From positions 1 through 13,464 of the forward strand of contig CAJKSU010000061.1 of NCBI GenBank assembly GCA_905202605.1: a stretch of 13,464 nt of DNA, read 5' to 3'. Every line of letters begins with the position of its first letter. Position 1 is the first letter of the stretch. This DNA is from an uncultured Eubacteriales bacterium. GTDB lineage: Bacteria > Bacillota > Clostridia > Oscillospirales > Oscillospiraceae. Under the pieces are notes generated by a model that was not told the DNA's origin, did not search any database, and worked only from the letters and a program-made list of their open reading frames with translations. Position numbers and translations under genes: made by a program. This document shows positions 13,064 to 13,464 of the stretch, in pieces.

Positions 13064-13464
13064 TTAGGAAATGATACCGTACTGGAGCTTTGCGGTGAGA
13101 ATACGGGTCACGCTCTCATCGATCTGATCCTCGGAGATGGTGCCGTCGCTGACTGCTTCGGTCAGGGCATCAATCACGGTGGGGATATCCGTGACGCACA
13201 GCAGCATATCGCAGCCTGCGGAGACAGCCTTTACTGCGGCATCGCCGCTGGTATAGTTGTCGGTGATGGCATCCATGTTCAGTGCATCGGTGATGATGAT
13301 TCCATCATAGCCCAGCTGCTCCCGGAGCAGGCCGGTGATAATTTCGTGAGAAAGAGAGGCAGGACTATCCTCATCAATGGCGGTCATGGTCATATGACCT
13401 ACCATAACCATGGGCGCGCCTGCGGCGATGGCAGCCTCAAAGGGCTTGAAATCGCAGGCTTCCA
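13064..13464 (-). CDS. Family 3 glycoside hydrolase (beta-N-acetylhexosaminidase, NagZ-like), C-terminal part, cut by window edge
   Basis: The final 133 codons of a gene whose beginning lies beyond the right edge; the frame is open to 13464. The sequence FKPFEAAIAAGAPMVMVGH, then PASLSHEII, LLREQLGYDGIIITDALNMDAI and VSAGCDMLL, follows the end of the GH3 catalytic barrel as in NagZ. The Asp of ITDALNM should be the catalytic nucleophile. The protein ends soon after this domain, as in single-domain hexosaminidases rather than two-domain beta-glucosidases. The KHFPGHG-type substrate motif would be upstream and cannot be checked. The likely role is removal of N-acetylglucosamine from cell-wall fragments or glycans. 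A signal peptide cannot be assessed. Confidence 0.85.
   Translation of the reverse strand, partial: EACDFKPFEAAIAAGAPMVMVGHMTMTAIDEDSPASLSHEIITGLLREQLGYDGIIITDALNMDAITDNYTSGDAAVKAVSAGCDMLLCVTDIPTVIDALTEAVSDGTISEDQIDESVTRILTAKLQYGIIS

Overview
The window looks like a chromosomal segment of a gut-type anaerobic Clostridia, most likely an Oscillospirales-like Firmicute. This is inferred from strong AGGAG-type ribosome sites, sigma-A promoters with 17-bp spacers, Gram-positive style lipoproteins with Ala/Ser-rich linkers, a BaiCD/dienoyl-CoA-reductase-like flavoenzyme, and a phosphoketolase in a moderately GC-rich background. No rRNA, tRNA, CRISPR array or complete insertion sequence was seen.

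Left two thirds (about 95-9312): a candidate substrate-response locus. A near-consensus promoter drives a solute-binding lipoprotein gene (185-1960), followed after a strong intercistronic stem-loop by an Old Yellow Enzyme-type iron-sulfur flavoprotein with a C-terminal FAD/NAD(P) module (2036-3982). Next come three copies of a 163-166 bp inverted-repeat element (3980-4607) and a separate perfect hairpin. A cytoplasmic FAD_binding_2 oxidoreductase (4657-6132, minus) and an AraC-type regulator (6166-7425, plus) are divergent with only 33 bp between their starts. A second, paralogous solute-binding lipoprotein (7474-9231, minus) converges on the regulator and has its own promoter. The arrangement (two binding proteins, two flavin oxidoreductases, one regulator, no permease) suggests sensing and capture of an organic compound followed by reductive or oxidative conversion in the cytoplasm. 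The substrate cannot be read from the sequence. Both flavoenzymes depart from the textbook active-site motifs of their families, which makes this the most interesting part of the window.

Right third: housekeeping-type genes. There is a Nudix hydrolase of the CoA-pyrophosphatase type (9600-10136, minus) with a near-consensus promoter and a terminator, then a roughly 360-bp gene-free stretch with a possible gene remnant. A full-length phosphoketolase follows (10645-13011, plus), then a convergent terminator hairpin, and finally the C-terminal part of a family 3 glycoside hydrolase (NagZ-like) that runs off the right edge.

Homology calls were made by reading motifs by eye; no database search was possible.
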